Positions 53,453 to 62,706 are shown, numbered from the stretch's first letter. The stretch is 64,000 nt of DNA from Aromatoleum petrolei (GCF_017894385.1 NZ_CP059560.1:5092501-5156500); one strand, 5' to 3'. Notes: generated by a model not told the origin, from the sequence alone. Program-made: numbers and translations.

Positions 53453-55459
53453 ATGATTACCAACTGCGCCATGTCACCACGTCGTACTGCCGCATTCGTC
53501 ACACTGATTTATGCATGCTTTTCCGGCCTGTGGATCGCCGCCTCCGACACGCTGTTGACCTTGCTGGTTGAGGAGCCAGCTCTGAGGATGCAGATTGGCT
53601 CCGCGAAGGGCTTCGTCTACGTGGGGGTGACTACACTCCTGTTATACCTGTTGCTCGACTCCTGGCGACCAAGTGCGTCGTGGGCCGAGGCGGAGAGCCG
53701 CCCGCGTACCGGGTTCGTCATCGCCGCATTTTTGGGCCTCGCCGTGATCGTGGCGCTGGTCGGGATTGCGGTGGTGCGGCTTCATGGACGCCAAACCGAG
53801 CTTGAAGCGACCGCCAACCTGCAGACCATCGTGGACCTTAAAGTCCGGCAGATTCGGAGTTGGCTCGCGGAACGCGATGGAGATGGTCGGGCGCTGGGAC
53901 TCTCTTCCAGTTTTGCACTCCGACTTGCAGAATGGCTTGAAACGGGCGCGGGGGAGGCGCGAGAGTCGGTACAAGACCGGCTCGCGTCCATGCAGAGAGC
54001 GCTTCCATATGCCGGAGTCGTGCTCCTCGATGCGCAGGGGCAAGAGCGCTATGCGAGCGGGCCACGCCAGCAGGTGCCTGTCGCCATCCAACCCTTGTTG
54101 GAGCAGGGGCGGACGAGCGGCGATGTGGTCCGCAGCGATCTGTATACGGATGAAAGCGGCCAGTTGCATTTGGACTGGATCGTGCCTATCCGCAATCCGC
54201 AATCTGCGAGCGACGGTGTGATCGCATTCGTGCTCTTGCACGTCGAGCCAGACGGCACCCTGTTCCCGCTGATCTCGAGTTGGCATGCGTCGAGCCCGAC
54301 GGCAGAAGCCTTCCTCGTCCGTCGCGAAGCGGACGAGGTGGTCTACCTCAATGAACTGCGTCATCGTGCCGGCGCCCCCCTCAGTCTGCGCATGCCGCTG
54401 ACGGCCGAGGCGCTTCCATCCGCATCATCGTTCATCAGTGGCGCACGCCTTGCTATGACGGGCATTGACTACCGGGGTGTCAACGTGCTCGCTGCAGCGC
54501 AGCCCGTTGAGGATACTCCATGGCATCTGGTGGCCAAGATCGACCACGAGGAGGTGATGGCGCCGCTACGTAACCTTGTCTGGTGGGTAAGTCTCGTGAG
54601 CGTCTGCGCAATTGCGGCCGTGGCCGCGTTGATCGTCATGTATTCGCGCCAGCAGCGCTGGGCCGATCGAGTGGCGCTGCAGGCCGAGGCGTCCGAGCGG
54701 ATCCGGGAACTCAACGCACAACTCGAACAACGAGTCGTTGCGCGCACCGAGCAGCTCAGCGATGCGAACCGTGAGCTTGAGTCTTTCGCCTACGCCGTCT
54801 CACACGACCTCAAGGCGCCGCTGCGCGGCATTATTGGCTTCAGCCGCCTGCTGGAGATCGAGTGCGGGGGCCAGCTTGCGGGAGAGGGTAGGGATTTTGT
54901 TGTTCAGATCAATCAGGCGGCGACGCAGATGCATCAGCTGATCGATGACCTGCTCGCATACGCGCGCATCGAGCGGGGCGCCCTGGCGCTTGTACCGACG
55001 GACCTTCCGGCCCTCGTCGATCGCCTTCTCCGCGACTCGCGGCCGACGATTGATGCGGCAAGGGCTGTCGTCAGGGCAAACATTCCGATGGTGACCGTGC
55101 CGCTCGATCAAAGCGGATTGACCATTGCCCTGCGGAACCTCATCGATAACGCCCTGAAATTCAGTCGCCATGCCACGCAGCCACAGATCGAGATCGGTGG
55201 ACGAATTGGACCCACTGCGTGTGTTCTCTGGGTACGCGACAATGGAATTGGCTTTGACATGAGGTTTCATGACAAAATGTTCGATATATTCAGTCGTCTT
55301 GAAACAAATTGCGACTACCCCGGCACCGGTGTCGGTCTGGCCATCGTGCGCAAGGCCATGCAACGCATGGGGGGGCAGGCATGGGCGGAAGGTGAGGTAG
55401 GCCAAGGAGCCGCGTTCTTTCTGGAGTTTCCCCTCACGCCGTCAACAGTGGAAAATTAG
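53453..55459 (+). CDS. Membrane histidine kinase with extracytoplasmic sensor
   Basis: A 668-residue kinase with several membrane helices (near 10-35, 45-65, 80-105 and about 375-400) that bracket a Cache-like periplasmic domain (130-370). The phospho-acceptor His is in SFAYAVSHDLKAPLRGIIGF (about residue 451), the phytochrome/HWE-like H-box type, different from the GVAHEINN type of its neighbours. The HATPase domain has IALRNLIDNALKFS, VRDNGIGFD and GTGVGLAIVRKAM. The start at 53453 avoids overlapping the previous gene; 53402 and 53471 are alternatives. It probably senses an external ligand for the operon. Confidence 0.88.
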   Translation: MITNCAMSPRRTAAFVTLIYACFSGLWIAASDTLLTLLVEEPALRMQIGSAKGFVYVGVTTLLLYLLLDSWRPSASWAEAESRPRTGFVIAAFLGLAVIVALVGIAVVRLHGRQTELEATANLQTIVDLKVRQIRSWLAERDGDGRALGLSSSFALRLAEWLETGAGEARESVQDRLASMQRALPYAGVVLLDAQGQERYASGPRQQVPVAIQPLLEQGRTSGDVVRSDLYTDESGQLHLDWIVPIRNPQSASDGVIAFVLLHVEPDGTLFPLISSWHASSPTAEAFLVRREADEVVYLNELRHRAGAPLSLRMPLTAEALPSASSFISGARLAMTGIDYRGVNVLAAAQPVEDTPWHLVAKIDHEEVMAPLRNLVWWVSLVSVCAIAAVAALIVMYSRQQRWADRVALQAEASERIRELNAQLEQRVVARTEQLSDANRELESFAYAVSHDLKAPLRGIIGFSRLLEIECGGQLAGEGRDFVVQINQAATQMHQLIDDLLAYARIERGALALVPTDLPALVDRLLRDSRPTIDAARAVVRANIPMVTVPLDQSGLTIALRNLIDNALKFSRHATQPQIEIGGRIGPTACVLWVRDNGIGFDMRFHDKMFDIFSRLETNCDYPGTGVGLAIVRKAMQRMGGQAWAEGEVGQGAAFFLEFPLTPSTVEN

Positions 55460-55488
55460 GTCAGAGTAATTTCGCGTCACGATCCATC

Positions 55489-58400
55489 ATGAACGAAGAT
55501 TCTGACGAAGCTGACAACGGGGTTGCACGCGGAGTGACGGTGAAGGACCTGCATGTCCTCTATGTCGAGGACAACCCGATGGATGCCGCGCTCGCGCGGC
55601 GGGCGCTCGAGCGGCAGCTGCATGGTGTCGCGCTGGACTTCGTTTCTACGGTCGCCGAGGCACGTACCCGGCTTACCGCTCCAGTTCCTCCCTACGACGC
55701 CATGTTTGTCGACGTGCGCCTGCCCGACGGGAACGGTTTCGAGTTGCTCGCCCATGTACGCGACCGGGGCCTGGCCCTGCCGGTGGTGATTCTCACAGCC
55801 TCGGGCGACCAGGATACAGCCCTCGCGGCTCTCCGGGCCGATGCCGACGACTATGTTCCCAAGCGCGGTGACTATACCGAGCGTCTGGCGGCCTGTCTCA
55901 CTGCGGTTGTCGCGCACCGGCAGGCGCGAGATTCGATCAGACGCCATTCCTTGCGCCTCTTGTATGGAGCGTACGGGCCCGTCGATATCGATCTGGTAAG
56001 CCGTCATCTCGTCCGTAGTGCGCCGCATATCGAATTCGAACTCGTCTCTACAGGGGCCGATCTCCTCGCGCGACTTCCCGAAACGGCCGCCGAACCCCTG
56101 ACCTATGATGTGCTTCTGCTCGATTACCGACTGCCGGGAGCCGATGCGCTCGAGATCATCAAGACGGTCCGTGTCGAGCGTGGTCTCGATTTGCCGGTGG
56201 TGCTCGCGATCGACCGAGGTGATGAATATGTTGTTGCCGCCGCGCTGCGCGTCGGTGTTGCAGATTGCATCGAGAAGGACAGTACTTGTCTTGAGCGGCT
56301 GCCAGAACTTCTCGAAAAAATCTACCAACAGGCACTGCTACGACGTGAACACGTTCGTGAGCGGGCGTTGGCTGACCGATTGAAGCACGTGCTCGCGGCC
56401 AGTCCAGCAATCGTATATACACTGCGCGCTGAAGACGAACGATTCGTGCCGACCTGGGTCAGCGAAAATGTCGTGCGGGTGTTTGGGTATTCGCTGGAGG
56501 AATGCCTACAATCCGATTGGTGGCCATCGCATGTTCATCCGGACGACCTCGGTCGACTCTTCGCGCTGGTGCCGCGCCTGCTCGCCGAAGGCAACCTTGT
56601 TACCGAGTATCGGTTTTACGATCGGAACGGCTCGATCCGCTGGATACGCGACCAGCAGCGCGTGCTTGCCCGGGCAGGCGAGGATTCGCCGCTGCAGGTC
56701 ATAGGTTCCTGGAACGACATCACCGCCGAACGCGACACTCAGGAGCGCCTGCGCCTTTACGGTGTTGCCTTCGAAAGCAGTCGTGAGGCGGTGTTTATTA
56801 CCGATCTCAGCCCCAGGATCCTCGCCGTCAATCCCGCCTTTACCCGCATGAGTGGATACACCGAGGCGGAGGTTCTCGGAAGGAATCCCAATATCCAGCG
56901 TTCCGGGCGCCACGATAAGGCTTTCTTTGGGGCGATGTGGAATTCAGTCACCAAAACCGGTTTCTGGGAGGGGGAGGTATGGAACCGGCGCAAGGACGGG
57001 GAGGTGTTTCCACAGTGGTTATCGATCAGCACCGTGCGTGATGCGACTGGCCAGCCGACGCACTACGTTGCGGTCGCCAGCGACCTGTCCGAGCTCAAGC
57101 ACACCGAGGAAAAATTACGTCGGCTGGCCCACTTCGATGTGCTCACCGAGTTACCCAATCGGGTCTTGTTCGAGTTGCGACTCGAGCATGGGCTTGAGCG
57201 AGCGAAACGTCACGGGCACTGCGTGGCGGTTCTTGTCGTCGATATCGACCGATTCAAGAATGTGAATGACAGCTTGGGCCATGCTGCGGGCGACCACTTG
57301 CTGCAGTCGGTAGCGCTGCGTTTGCGTGGACGTCTACGCAGCGAAGACACCCTCGCGCGGCTAGCCGGCGATCAGTTCGCCATTGTGATGGAGGGGCTGG
57401 CAGATTTTCGTGATGCCGAGCGGATGGCCCGTGACATGCAGGCGCTTCTGGAGTCTCCATTCACCATTCTCGACGCGCACGACGTCTACCTGACCGCATG
57501 TGTCGGTATCAGCGTGTGCCCCGAGGATGGCACTGCGCCGTCCGTATTGCTGGATAAGGCAAACACGGCGGTACATCAGGCGAAGGCGCTCGGCGGAAAC
57601 CATTTTAGCTATTACACGGGCGAGCTCAATACCCAGGCACTGAACACATTGGAGCTTGAAGGCGCGCTGCGGCGTGCGCTTGAGCACGGCGAATTCGTGC
57701 TGCACTATCAGCCCAAGGTCGATATCTTCAGCGGCCATGTTTGCGGCGCGGAGGCGCTCGTGCGGTGGCAGCGACCCGGGCATGGGTTGGTACCCCCATT
57801 GCAGTTCATTCCCCAAGCCGAGCGTAGCGGTCTGATCGTGCCGCTGGGGGCGTGGGTGATCGAAGAGACGTGTCGTCAGATGCGCGCATGGTCGGATGCC
57901 GGACTCGGCGAAGTAAGTGTGGCGCTCAATGTTTCGGCGCGGCAGTTCCGCGGCGAGGACCTTGAAGCGACGGTGGCGAGTGCACTGTCTCGCCACGGCA
58001 TCCGGCCCGAGTTGCTGATGCTCGAATTGACGGAGAGCATGCTCATGGAGCGCCCCGACGAGACGGTGAAGCGCTTGACGAAACTGAAGCGACTGGGGGT
58101 CAGGCTGTCGCTCGATGACTTTGGCACGGGGTATTCGAGTCTCGGTTACCTGAGTCGCTTTCCGATCGATCAACTGAAAATCGACCGCTCCTTTGTCACC
58201 GACATCGTGTCCGATCCCAGTTCGGCGATCATCGCCACGTCGGTGATCGGGCTTGCCCATCGTATGGGCATCGATGTCGTTGCCGAAGGCGTGGAAACCG
58301 AGCCTCAACTGAGTTATTTACGGAAGAATCGGTGCGACAAAATGCAGGGCTATCTTTTCAGCAAGCCGCTACCGGCAGACGATTTTAGCGAACTTGTACG

Positions 58401-58863
58401 CCAGGAGACTTGTCTGCCGATCATGGCACCAGTCACCGACACGCGAACCCTGTTGCTCGTCGACGACGAGCCGAACATCCTTTCCGCGATCCGGCGATTG
58501 CTGCGGGGTGAGGGCTACCGAGTGCTGACGGCCGGTAGCGCGCGAGAAGCCTTGGAGATCCTCGCCAGGGAACCCGTGCAGGTTATTCTGTCCGACCAGC
58601 GAATGCCCGAGATGAATGGGACCGAGTTTCTCGGCCGCGTCAAGGTGCTTCATCCGAGTACGGTGCGCATCGTGTTATCCGGTTATACGGAGCTGGAATC
58701 GATCATGCAGGCGGTCAACACCGGCGCTTTATATAAGTTCCTGACGAAGCCCTGGGACGACAATGCGCTACGTGATCACCTTCGCGATGCGTTCAGCTAC
58801 TACGAGGCGGTATTGGAGCCGCGCGCAACCGGCGCTGCAAACCACTTCACGCCGGGCCGCTGA
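55489..58863 (+). CDS. REC-REC-PAS-PAS-GGDEF(degenerate)-EAL-REC protein
   Basis: An 1124-residue signalling protein with three receiver domains. REC1 (20-145) has YVEDNPMD and VDVRLPDGNG. REC2 (155-285) has LLDYRLPGAD but lacks the usual first acidic pair. Two PAS domains span about 295-545. The GGDEF signature reads LAGDQF (about 624), so cyclase activity is doubtful, while the EAL domain is well kept (GAEALVRW near 753, DDFGTGYSSLGYLSRFP). REC3 (985-1105) has LLLVDDEP, LSDQRMPEMNG and LTKPWDDNAL. It closes the operon and is likely a phosphorylation-gated phosphodiesterase. The same degenerate-GGDEF, EAL, REC ending occurs in the protein at 42299. Confidence 0.92.
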   Translation: MNEDSDEADNGVARGVTVKDLHVLYVEDNPMDAALARRALERQLHGVALDFVSTVAEARTRLTAPVPPYDAMFVDVRLPDGNGFELLAHVRDRGLALPVVILTASGDQDTALAALRADADDYVPKRGDYTERLAACLTAVVAHRQARDSIRRHSLRLLYGAYGPVDIDLVSRHLVRSAPHIEFELVSTGADLLARLPETAAEPLTYDVLLLDYRLPGADALEIIKTVRVERGLDLPVVLAIDRGDEYVVAAALRVGVADCIEKDSTCLERLPELLEKIYQQALLRREHVRERALADRLKHVLAASPAIVYTLRAEDERFVPTWVSENVVRVFGYSLEECLQSDWWPSHVHPDDLGRLFALVPRLLAEGNLVTEYRFYDRNGSIRWIRDQQRVLARAGEDSPLQVIGSWNDITAERDTQERLRLYGVAFESSREAVFITDLSPRILAVNPAFTRMSGYTEAEVLGRNPNIQRSGRHDKAFFGAMWNSVTKTGFWEGEVWNRRKDGEVFPQWLSISTVRDATGQPTHYVAVASDLSELKHTEEKLRRLAHFDVLTELPNRVLFELRLEHGLERAKRHGHCVAVLVVDIDRFKNVNDSLGHAAGDHLLQSVALRLRGRLRSEDTLARLAGDQFAIVMEGLADFRDAERMARDMQALLESPFTILDAHDVYLTACVGISVCPEDGTAPSVLLDKANTAVHQAKALGGNHFSYYTGELNTQALNTLELEGALRRALEHGEFVLHYQPKVDIFSGHVCGAEALVRWQRPGHGLVPPLQFIPQAERSGLIVPLGAWVIEETCRQMRAWSDAGLGEVSVALNVSARQFRGEDLEATVASALSRHGIRPELLMLELTESMLMERPDETVKRLTKLKRLGVRLSLDDFGTGYSSLGYLSRFPIDQLKIDRSFVTDIVSDPSSAIIATSVIGLAHRMGIDVVAEGVETEPQLSYLRKNRCDKMQGYLFSKPLPADDFSELVRQETCLPIMAPVTDTRTLLLVDDEPNILSAIRRLLRGEGYRVLTAGSAREALEILAREPVQVILSDQRMPEMNGTEFLGRVKVLHPSTVRIVLSGYTELESIMQAVNTGALYKFLTKPWDDNALRDHLRDAFSYYEAVLEPRATGAANHFTPGR

Positions 58864-58890
58864 CGCGCCCATTGCCGGCTAAGAGGCACA

Positions 58891-60948
58891 TTAGCCTGCC
58901 GGCGTGTCCCCGATCGGAAGCCACAGTCGGACGGAAGTGCCCTGTCCTTGGGTGCTATCCACCTCGAAGCGCCCGCCGTGTTTCTGCGCAATACTGTACG
59001 CAACCGACAGACCGAGCCCGGTTCCCTGTCCGATGGGGCGCGTGGTGTAGAAAGGATCGAACATGCGATCGCTGACGTCAGGTGCCATGCCGCAGCCGGT
59101 ATCGGCAATCTCGACGCATACCTCGTCCAGCCGACACCACGTGCGCAGTGTGATCGTTCCATGATGGTCGATCGCATGGACGGCGTTGAGCAGTATATTC
59201 AGAAAGATTTGGTTGAGTTGGACGGCATTGCCGCGTACCGGCGGCAGGGTCGCGTAATCGCGCACTACCTCCGCCTTCTCGCCAATCGCCCCAGCCACCA
59301 CCTTGAGCGTGGCGTCAAGGCAATGGTTGAGGTTCACGTCTCCCCATTCGGCAGGCGAACTGTCAATTCGAGAGAAGTCCTTTAGATCGCCTACGATGCG
59401 GCCCACTCTTTGCAGGCCCTGACGGCTCTCGCGAATCAAGGCCCGGAGATCGTCGCGGAGGAAGTCGAGATCGGTTGATTCGCGCAGCCGCGTGGCCGTC
59501 GCACGTGCCGAGGAGTCCTCCGTCGCCGCGATCACGCCCTCGTAGCCCTCGATCAGATTGAGGAGGTCGTGTACATAGGTTTCGAGTGTCGCGAAATTCG
59601 AGTTGACGAAGGCAAGGGGGTTATTCATCTCGTGAGCAACCCCGGCGGCCAGTTGCCCCAAACCAGCGAGCTTCTCCGCCTGAATGAGCTGGACCTGCGT
59701 TTCGGCAAGACGCGCATTCGTGTCCCGTAGCTGAGTTACGGTTTCCTTCAGCAGTCGCTCGTGCTCTCGACGTTCGGTGATGTCGTGAAAAATGACCACT
59801 CCACCCGCCGCGCGCTCGCTGTCCATGAGAAGCGGGGCACTCGTGTATTCGACCGGGAAGCTGCTGCCATTCTTGCGGAAGAAGACCTCATCGTCCCGAT
59901 GTTCAACGTGCGCATCTTGACGCGAGCGGGCAATCGGACAGTCTGTGAGCGCGTAAGGACGCCCGTCCGCATGATGGTGATGAAACAGCGAGTGGGAAGT
60001 CTGGCCAATCACCTCGATGTCCTGATAGCCGAGCATGATCAACGCCGCGGGGTTTATAAACATGATGCGGCCTTCCCCATCAACGCCATAGATCCCTTCC
60101 GCGACTGAATTCAACACTGTCTGCAGCTGACGCATCAAGGCGGTGAGCGCGAGGCGGTCGTCGGCTATCTGCGCAATCGTGCGATTGATCGCCGACGCAA
60201 TCCGCGCCATTTCCGACTCACCCTCTAGGTAAGGGATCTGAACGGATTGCTCCCCGCGCGCAATTGCGTCCAAGGCCTGCTCGATGCCGACAATGCGCTG
60301 CATGATGTGTCGACCGAGGTGCACCGAAAAGAAACCGAGGCACAGCAATCCGGTACCGAGGACTGCCGAGACGGCAAGCCGGATATGCAGAATCGATCGT
60401 TCCAGGCGTTGGGTTGCCGTAAGGGCATGTTGCTCCTGCAAGGCGGACAGGGCCTGCAGATTTTGAATGAGAGATTGCTGGAGTTGATACCAGCCGGTCT
60501 CAGCCAAGTGCGACAATTGCTCCCGGTCGTGCCGCTCGTACGCCCGCTCGGTGTCGTCGAGAAATGCCAAAAGTGTTGGTAGAGCGGATTCGATGTCCGC
60601 AATGAGGGCATCCTCGTCGGGATCCTCGAGCCAGTTGCGGTGATCTCGGCGGAAGGTTTCCCACGCCGTCAGCAAGAGCGGTCGTTCCTTAAGCAGCAGC
60701 TCCAGCGCACCGAGCGCCGACGCCTGACCCAAGAGGACGGACTGGATTCGGGTATGAATCGACTGAAGTCGCGCTCCGATCGCACGCAATTCGATCGCGG
60801 GGAGCATTTCACTTTCGACCACGCGAAGAAAGGCACGGTCCGTTGCCTGCTGGGCCCACACGAACGCGACGGCGAGACACAGCATCACCGCGCCCGTGAA
60901 GACAGCCTGAAGGCCGAGGCGTCTGCGAATGCTGAAGTGTCGCGCCAT
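58891..60948 (-). CDS. Membrane histidine kinase: 4HB sensor - HAMP - PAS - HisKA
   Basis: A 685-residue kinase from ATG 60948 (MARHFSIRRRLGLQAVF). Two membrane helices (about 10-32 and 185-210) flank a helical periplasmic bundle. A HAMP domain (215-270), a PAS domain (about 275-400) and a coiled coil follow. The phospho-acceptor His is in GVAHEMNNPLAFVNSN (about residue 441), and the HATPase domain has FLNILLNAVHAIDHHG, DTGCGMAPDV and GQGTGLGLSVAYSI. It faces the signalling operon with a shared 28-base gap at the ends. The next gene on its strand is upstream, the third FixJ-like regulator, a plausible partner. Confidence 0.92.
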   Translation of the reverse strand: MARHFSIRRRLGLQAVFTGAVMLCLAVAFVWAQQATDRAFLRVVESEMLPAIELRAIGARLQSIHTRIQSVLLGQASALGALELLLKERPLLLTAWETFRRDHRNWLEDPDEDALIADIESALPTLLAFLDDTERAYERHDREQLSHLAETGWYQLQQSLIQNLQALSALQEQHALTATQRLERSILHIRLAVSAVLGTGLLCLGFFSVHLGRHIMQRIVGIEQALDAIARGEQSVQIPYLEGESEMARIASAINRTIAQIADDRLALTALMRQLQTVLNSVAEGIYGVDGEGRIMFINPAALIMLGYQDIEVIGQTSHSLFHHHHADGRPYALTDCPIARSRQDAHVEHRDDEVFFRKNGSSFPVEYTSAPLLMDSERAAGGVVIFHDITERREHERLLKETVTQLRDTNARLAETQVQLIQAEKLAGLGQLAAGVAHEMNNPLAFVNSNFATLETYVHDLLNLIEGYEGVIAATEDSSARATATRLRESTDLDFLRDDLRALIRESRQGLQRVGRIVGDLKDFSRIDSSPAEWGDVNLNHCLDATLKVVAGAIGEKAEVVRDYATLPPVRGNAVQLNQIFLNILLNAVHAIDHHGTITLRTWCRLDEVCVEIADTGCGMAPDVSDRMFDPFYTTRPIGQGTGLGLSVAYSIAQKHGGRFEVDSTQGQGTSVRLWLPIGDTPAG

Positions 60949-61336
60949 GGTTCGTGCAGTCGTGAGGTGGCTAGGGATGGTACGGCATTCACCACGCACT
61001 GACTACAGTGAACCCAGTATGCCGAAAGTTATACACGCACACGACCGTGCTACTTGAAGTCCATCGTCGAGGGCGTGGAGGACCGGGACGCCGGGACCAC
61101 CTTCGTACGTGTCAATCGGGCGAGGGGCATGCCCTGATTGGTGATGGTCGGCTCGGACGTTATTTCGCCAGATCGGCCGCAGTTCACCCATCTGGGCGTC
61201 TCTTTCGCGCTCATCGACCGTTACCTCGGAACCCGTCGAGGGCTCAGAGTTACTTTTGCCGGGCGCAAGACTCCCGGTCGGCGCCTGACCTTGTCGAACA
61301 ATGAGCAAGACATGTCCTTCATGTCATTATTGGGTA
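60949..61336. other. Gap between the 4HB kinase and the third FixJ-like regulator
   Basis: About 390 bases with only short overlapping frames (61003-61308 on both strands) and no motif. It holds the kinase promoter region. No gene is supported. Confidence 0.35.
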
Positions 61337-61954
61337 TTACGAGTCGCCGAGTTCGGCCAGAACGAAGAGGCGCGTCAGTGCGGCGATGGATTTGATTTCC
61401 AGCTTGCGCAACAAGTTGGCCCGGTGCGCATCGACCGTCCGTGAACTGATCCCGAGGATGTCGGCCATTTCCGGAGATGACCGGCCTTCGGTCAGATGTC
61501 GTGCCACCTCGACCTCCCGTTCAGTCAATAATTTAAGTTTGGCACGCGCCGCCGCGACCTGAATCCGCCGAGTCCGCCCGGCTCGGGTTTCGGCAATCGC
61601 CGCTCGTACGCGTGCGATCAACAGCTCGCTGCTGAGCGGTTTCTCGACGACGGCGAAGGCCCCCGCCTGCATCGCCTGGACGGTGACCGGAACGTCTGCA
61701 TTGCCCGTGTAGATGATGACCGGAACGTCAATGCCGCGCTCATTCAGGCGATCGAGGAGTTCGAGCCCCCCAATTCTCGGCATCCGCAGGTCAAGGATGA
61801 TGCAAGCCTCTTCCTTCGGAATGTAGGCAGCGAGAAACGCTTCCGCGCTAGCGAAGCTCTCGACGCGAAAGCCGGCGGAGTGGAAGATGCGTTCGAGTGC
61901 CTTTCGAAAAAAATCGTCGTCATCAACGATCACGACCGACTGGTCACCACTCAT
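61337..61954 (-). CDS. FixJ-family response regulator (REC - LuxR HTH), copy 3
   Basis: A 205-residue response regulator from ATG 61954 (MSGDQSVVIVDDDDFF), preceded by AGGGGG. The receiver acceptor Asp is in IILDLRMPRIGG, followed by IYTGNADVPVTVQAMQAGAFAVVEKPL, as in copies 1 and 2. The LuxR-type domain is LTEREVEVARHLTEGRSSPEMADILGISSRTVDAHRANLLRKLEI. It lies upstream of a membrane kinase on the same strand and downstream of the TCTACG-type motif, copy D, which lies 107-126 bases from its start. Confidence 0.92.
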   Translation of the reverse strand: MSGDQSVVIVDDDDFFRKALERIFHSAGFRVESFASAEAFLAAYIPKEEACIILDLRMPRIGGLELLDRLNERGIDVPVIIYTGNADVPVTVQAMQAGAFAVVEKPLSSELLIARVRAAIAETRAGRTRRIQVAAARAKLKLLTEREVEVARHLTEGRSSPEMADILGISSRTVDAHRANLLRKLEIKSIAALTRLFVLAELGDS

Positions 61955-62295
61955 CAATGCCCCCTGCGTTCGTCGCCTGCGCACCAACCCGCGAAACGGT
62001 ACTTCGCTCAGGCAAGTGATATGAGAAGAATCGTCACTCTACCGTCACTGCTGCCTACTTTCTAGGTAGATCTGCGTAGACGCTCACGCGTCTCTGCGAA
62101 TATTCCCGCTGGCCTCCTTTTCGTATTCTGATCCCGGCGTACGCACCTATGGCCTCATGACTATGTGGGCCGGTCGACGCCGATCCCATAACGGAGTTCA
62201 GCGTGTTCAAGGTGCAGTTGGTTTGACGCAGCAACGGCTGCTGTCGCGTACCTCGGAAGTAAGCGAGGATCGCAACGGGGGCAGGGGGGACAAAA
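61955..62295. other. Divergent promoter region between the third FixJ-like regulator and the FlaG-like gene
   Basis: About 340 bases with no gene. Copy D of the TCTACG motif lies at 62061-62080, and a perfect repeat AGACGC-N4-GCGTCT at 62078-62093 overlaps its edge. Confidence 0.5.
62061..62080 (-). promoter_or_regulatory. TCTACG-type motif, copy D, upstream of the third FixJ-like regulator
   Basis: Read on the minus strand this is TCTACGCAGATCTACCTAGA, the best-matching copy of a motif also found upstream of the two other FixJ-like regulators. A shorter variant lies upstream of the surface locus. Confidence 0.6.
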
Positions 62296-62706
62296 ATGTT
62301 AGGGAGACTATCAGCGACGAGCGCGATCAGCATCGCTATGTTGGAAGGCGCATCCAATCGGCGCGGGGCGTCTTCGGACCTCCTTCGTGGCGAGCTCGAC
62401 GATGCAACGACGCATCGGAAGACGGCCAACGCAATGCGGGTGCAACACGATCGATCCGCCGCGGTCCCGGGCTCAACGCTCGAGCCTGGCTTGCATGAGC
62501 GCGTTAGCGTCACGAATGAACTGCCGCAGGCCCACGCCAAAGCACTGGAATTCGTCGTTTCGGCGGAATCCCGGAAGATCTTCGTACGACTTGTGGATCT
62601 TGAGCGGGGCGAAGTCATTCGGGAGTATGCGATCGGAAGCGCGCCTCTCGGCGCGGACTCGGTGAACGGATACGTTCCCGGGCGGCTGGTGTCGGTCTCT
62701 GCGTGA
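62296..62706 (+). CDS. FlaG-like protein
   Basis: A 136-residue protein from ATG 62296 with a G-rich ribosome site (AGGGGGG). The C-terminal 65 residues match the FlaG pattern: LEFVVSAESRKIFVRLVDLERGEVIREYAIG, a beta-sheet domain with the V-x-D-x-x-x-G-E-V-I-R signature. The N-terminal half is low in conservation, as in the family. FlaG affects flagellar filament length. No other flagellar gene is in the window, so this is either an isolated copy or a diverged relative used for another purpose. It is divergent from the third FixJ-like regulator. Confidence 0.65.
   Translation: MLGRLSATSAISIAMLEGASNRRGASSDLLRGELDDATTHRKTANAMRVQHDRSAAVPGSTLEPGLHERVSVTNELPQAHAKALEFVVSAESRKIFVRLVDLERGEVIREYAIGSAPLGADSVNGYVPGRLVSVSA

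Noticed and set aside
61003..61308. Short genes in the gap upstream of the 4HB kinase
   Set aside because: Frames on both strands overlap one another and neither shows a conserved pattern.
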